From positions 105,686,756 to 105,750,755 of the forward strand of contig NC_134276.1 of the NCBI RefSeq assembly GCF_949628215.1: a stretch of DNA of 64,000 bases, given 5' to 3'. How positions within the stretch are numbered: position 1 is the stretch's first letter; each line of letters begins with the position of its first letter. Below the pieces are notes generated by a model. It had not been told where the DNA came from and did not search any database. It was given only the letters and a program-made list of their open reading frames with translations. The position numbers and the translations under genes were made by a program. Below are positions 60,601 to 64,000 of the stretch, in pieces. The stretch comes from Phalacrocorax aristotelis (taxonomy: Eukaryota; Chordata; Aves; Suliformes; Phalacrocoracidae).

Positions 60601-63600
60601 GAGGTATGCTTGCTTCATTGTCTCGGGTTTGGCTTCAGTTTTCAGATTCCTAATTATTTCAAGGTTGTGTTTTCACTGTGTGAGACATACTTGTTTTTTC
60701 TTCTCCGGATTGTCCTCGCCGCAAGTTGATGTTAATTAGGCCACCGCTATATGTCATTTTTGCTGACAGGTGGGTTTTGCACAGACTCTTGCAGTGTGTT
60801 GCTGTGCTTTGGCTGCTCTGTCTCATGTACTGCCAGCTCGGGCGCTTGTGGATGCCTCTTAATCGATTTGGCCTCGGTGCGACCAGATCAAATATTGCTC
60901 TGCGTGATCTTGTTATGTTCACATATCCTGTAGCTTACACCGAGTGTTTTGATGCCTGCCTGACCGCAGACAAGTTTATTTTCTGCTTTTTGTAATCCGT
61001 GGTAAACTGAATAGAGAATTATAAAATGGGACAATGTTTCTGCAAAAAAATCCGTGCGTTCCATATGTACATGTACTTCAGCTCGCTTTGTGCGGTAGTT
61101 CAGACTCAGTTGTCTCAGTCCTTCATGCTGCTGGTGGAAGAAGAACAGGCTTCTGCGCTGGATTGGTGGCCGAGGTCACCACCATCCTGATTTTAAGAAG
61201 CTAGTGGTCCCTGGGGTTGTCTAATGTTCAGCATCGTCCTTCAGAGCAAGAAGTCAACAGAAAATCCTGTTGGAGTTGGTCTGTCTTGAGATGAGTGTTT
61301 TGTTTTATAAGCACCTTCGGTAGCTTCAGTGGCAGCTAGTTTTGTGGGGCAGCGTTGTTCCGCTCTGGGGAAGTGAGGGATGCTTCTCACCGCTGTGTTG
61401 ATCTGCTCTGGCGAGTAACGTTTCACGCTTCACCTGTGGATTTGTGTGGGACACTGTCCCGGGTTTACTCTTTGTTTCGTATCTGAGAAAATAATGCCAC
61501 CTTTTCCTCTTGCCTCCTTGGCAAAACTGCTAGAGGTCTGTATTCCCCAGTAGATTGGTGGGCATATGAGATGGAGTTGTCATTGCTGCACATTATAGCA
61601 GTCTTGTTTGTGCAGGGAAAACGAAAGGTTGTACTTTTTCTTCCTTTTCGTCTACCTCTTCTCTCTTCCTCCCCTCTTCCCCACCCAAAGCTGAGGTGGG
61701 TATTCCAGACAACCTATATACTGATTCTTATACAGGGTAATATTGCCTTTGATTCTTCAAGTGTCCTATAATTAAAAGTATCTAATTTTATTAGATCAGC
61801 TAAGGGGGATGTGGAGGGAGACTTAGAGATTCAAGGGAAAAAAAAAAAAAAGAATATTTTCAGTAAAATCTTTTCTGTGGGTGTTTTGTAGAGCTGTTTT
61901 TTGTGTGATATGCTTTTTTTTCTTAAAACCTTAAAGCAAAGATTTAATTGCTGACAGTTTGAAACTAGGTTTGGTTTCATGGCCTCAATGAGTTTGTGAA
62001 AATGAGATGCTCAGTTTGGGAAGGAAATTATTTTGGTTAATTGTATTAAGGTCAGATTTAATAGTCGAATTAATGCAGAAACATGTCAGTATTGATGAAA
62101 ATGTGATGTTCCTTTCTGATCTCTTAATTGTGAAGGTTGATGTGGGGGGAAAAAAATTAATGGAACATAAATGAACCATTTTTGCTATAGAGTCCAATTA
62201 TAGTTCCTGAAACTGGCTCTTGACAGCTGACTCCATTCTAGGTTTTGCATTTATTTTTGTGCTCCTTGAAGCTTGGTAGACATTTCAATTGATACTGTCT
62301 TTGTGTTTGCTCTGCCTCAGTATGTTTGTCTGTAACAAATGGTTTCTAAAACTGAATGCAGTATTTTGGCCTGACTAGTAGCAAACGCTTTCTGTGATGC
62401 TTTAATCTTACCTTCTCATCTTTCAGGAGTCAGCAGAACTGTGTGGGTAAGGCTTGACAGTGGAGTGGGCTGAAAGGGGAAAAAAGTGGGAGTCGTTTCA
62501 CCTTCCCTTCTCCTCCTCTGGTGGCTCCTCAGTCTTGTCCCCCTCTTCATTATCGTGTTGGCTCTTTGAGAAGAGCCTAAATTGGCTTCTTCTGAAGGGA
62601 CCTGTTGTTGTAGGGAGTATTTTTCTTCCAGCTGATTGCATTTTACTAATGGCAAGAAAAGAAGTGCCCTTTTGTGGCAGAATGCTTCACTTTCCATCCA
62701 TTGTAAACTGTCCTTTGCAAAGAGAGGAAGAATGTCTTACTTTTCCTTCACACGCATGCATTTTTTTTTAATAGAGTAATGTAGTAAACAAATTGCGTGT
62801 GCAGGTTCAGAATGAAAACATCAGCCACATAACACTGATCCCTTCCAAGAGTAAATGCTTGGGTTTATTTGTCTGTGCCAGACACTTGGGATTCGTGAAA
62901 GACTGGCAGTTGGGACAGTGCAGGTTTTGTAGCCATGTGCTGTTTTCAGTAGAATAAAAAATGAGGGAAGGAGCACTTGAATGGTGGTCTGAAGAACCTA
63001 TTTGGTAAACAAAATTGATCTGGGGTGTTTGCTTTGATAATAGTTTGCTGTTAACTCTCAAGTGTGCTTCACATCAAATTTTAGCAATAGTAAATTACAT
63101 CATAACTTTGATTTATTTTTTTCCCCGGACATTTTGCCAACTGTTTAATATACAGATAATACAGTAAAAATAGATCCATATCCCCAAATCTAGATTTACA
63201 GAGATAGTTTGGGTTTTTTAAGATTTTTCAACCCCTCTGGTTGAGGTTCCTGCCTTCCTCAGTATGAGTTTTGAGTGAAGCAATGCCAACATTGGGCAAG
63301 TCATGATGGGGTGAAGGCACTGATTATTTTTGGCAAGCTTGCTGCCTTAATGTAGAAAGCCGAATAATGTACTTACTTTACTGTGAAATAATGTTTGAGA
63401 ATTAATGCAGTGTGCCTGCATAGCTGCATCCCCAAGGGATGCCCCTCCTGGGAGGGGAAGGGTGGGGTGAGCCCTGTGTGACCATGTTCTCTGTGGGCTG
63501 TGGGCAGTGTGTTCTCCCCACCGTGGTACCATCCTCTGCAATGGCCCCGACTTTGTGCTATCTGGAGTTCTAAAAATGACTACTTAATTTTCCTAGTAAA

Positions 63601-64000
63601 ATATAACATTGTTTTGGGGGAGTGGGAGGGACATCCTTCTGGAGAATCTGACCATAGGAACATTGCTAGGTCTGTCCACCTTACAGCTCTGACCCAGATT
63701 TTCAGCGTACGTTGGTAATATACAAGCACAGAAAGCATGATCTAAACTCTTGTACGTCTTTAATTCAGTCTCCTCCTCAATGGCAGTGGTGGCTTTTCAG
63801 TGGTCCAGAAGGCTGTTTGGACATCTCTTACTAAAGCTTCTTCCATTTCCCTTGATGCCGAAGTACTTTGCCAGTAACCTGAATGGTCCTGATCCTAGAA
63901 GAGAAACTTGGTGGTTTTGTCCCTCCCTTATCGCTCCCTTTGAAAAAAATCTTCATATCTTATTTCACGCAAGCCCTACTACAGGAGATCAAACAGGTTT
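57678..64000. other. Intron 1 sequence to the window end
   Basis: Unique DNA, with GC-richer patches at about 60,400-60,620 and 63,420-63,550 and an A run near 61,840. No APP exon 2, other gene or CR1 is recognised. Confidence 0.5.

Larger units (their letters stand above)
37563..64000 (+). other. APP: APP intron 1 (5' part, runs off the window)
   Basis: The intron begins with GTAAGC at 37,563 and has no end in the window, so it is at least 26.4 kb. I found no frame resembling APP exon 2 (VPTDGNAGL...) flanked by an acceptor. Contents: the downstream half of the CpG island, three CR1 LINE fragments (41.4, 46.1-47.8 and 56.7-57.7 kb), simple A/T/G runs and otherwise unique AT-rich DNA. A very long first intron is also a property of mammalian APP. 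Confidence 0.88.

Noticed and set aside
57678-64000. Search for APP exon 2 at the window's end
   Set aside because: No frame encoding VPTDGNAGL-like sequence after an acceptor was seen, so intron 1 continues beyond the window.

Overview
The window looks like nuclear DNA from a bird. The only interspersed repeats I can recognise are CR1 LINE fragments with the ATTCTATGATTCTATG-type 3' end typical of sauropsids, repeat density is low, and a single strong CpG island sits at a vertebrate promoter. I cannot name the species. I see no prokaryotic-style gene organisation, no tRNA or rRNA gene, no CRISPR array and no endogenous retrovirus.

Layout. Positions 1 to about 36,600 are intergenic: mostly AT-rich unique sequence with scattered CR1 pieces (6.6, 8.6, 9.3-9.9, 17.8-18.35, 19.0-19.3 and 34.4 kb) and one unexplained GC-rich block (10.56-11.9 kb). 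A CpG island (about 36,640-38,720) follows. Inside it, on the + strand, is the promoter, 5' UTR and first coding exon of APP (amyloid beta precursor protein). The exon is 37,506-37,562, encodes MLPHLALLLLASGAARALE and ends in a phase-0 GTAAGC donor. Human APP exon 1 also encodes 19 residues, is nearly identical, and is also interrupted after ...ARALE. From 37,563 to the window end is APP intron 1, at least 26.4 kb. Exon 2 is not reached. The intron carries three CR1 insertions: antisense at 41.4 kb, antisense and internally deleted at 46.1-47.8 kb, and sense at 56.7-57.7 kb.

Function. This is a one-gene regulatory window. The promoter has no TATA box. It keeps two elements I recognise from the human APP promoter: a CTCF (APB-beta) core, CCGCTAGGGGT, and a USF-type E-box, ATCAGCTGAC, with GC boxes between them. 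The 5' UTR has no upstream ATG but carries a 35-nt pure pyrimidine tract. A G-quadruplex-type run begins six bases inside intron 1.

I did not find a new multi-gene system. The least explained signals are a near-perfect 17-bp hairpin at 41,327-41,367, the GC-rich block with a 12-bp hairpin and twin AATAAA signals at its 3' edge, a possible small spliced exon about 0.9 kb upstream of APP, and the 5' UTR and donor-site features of APP.
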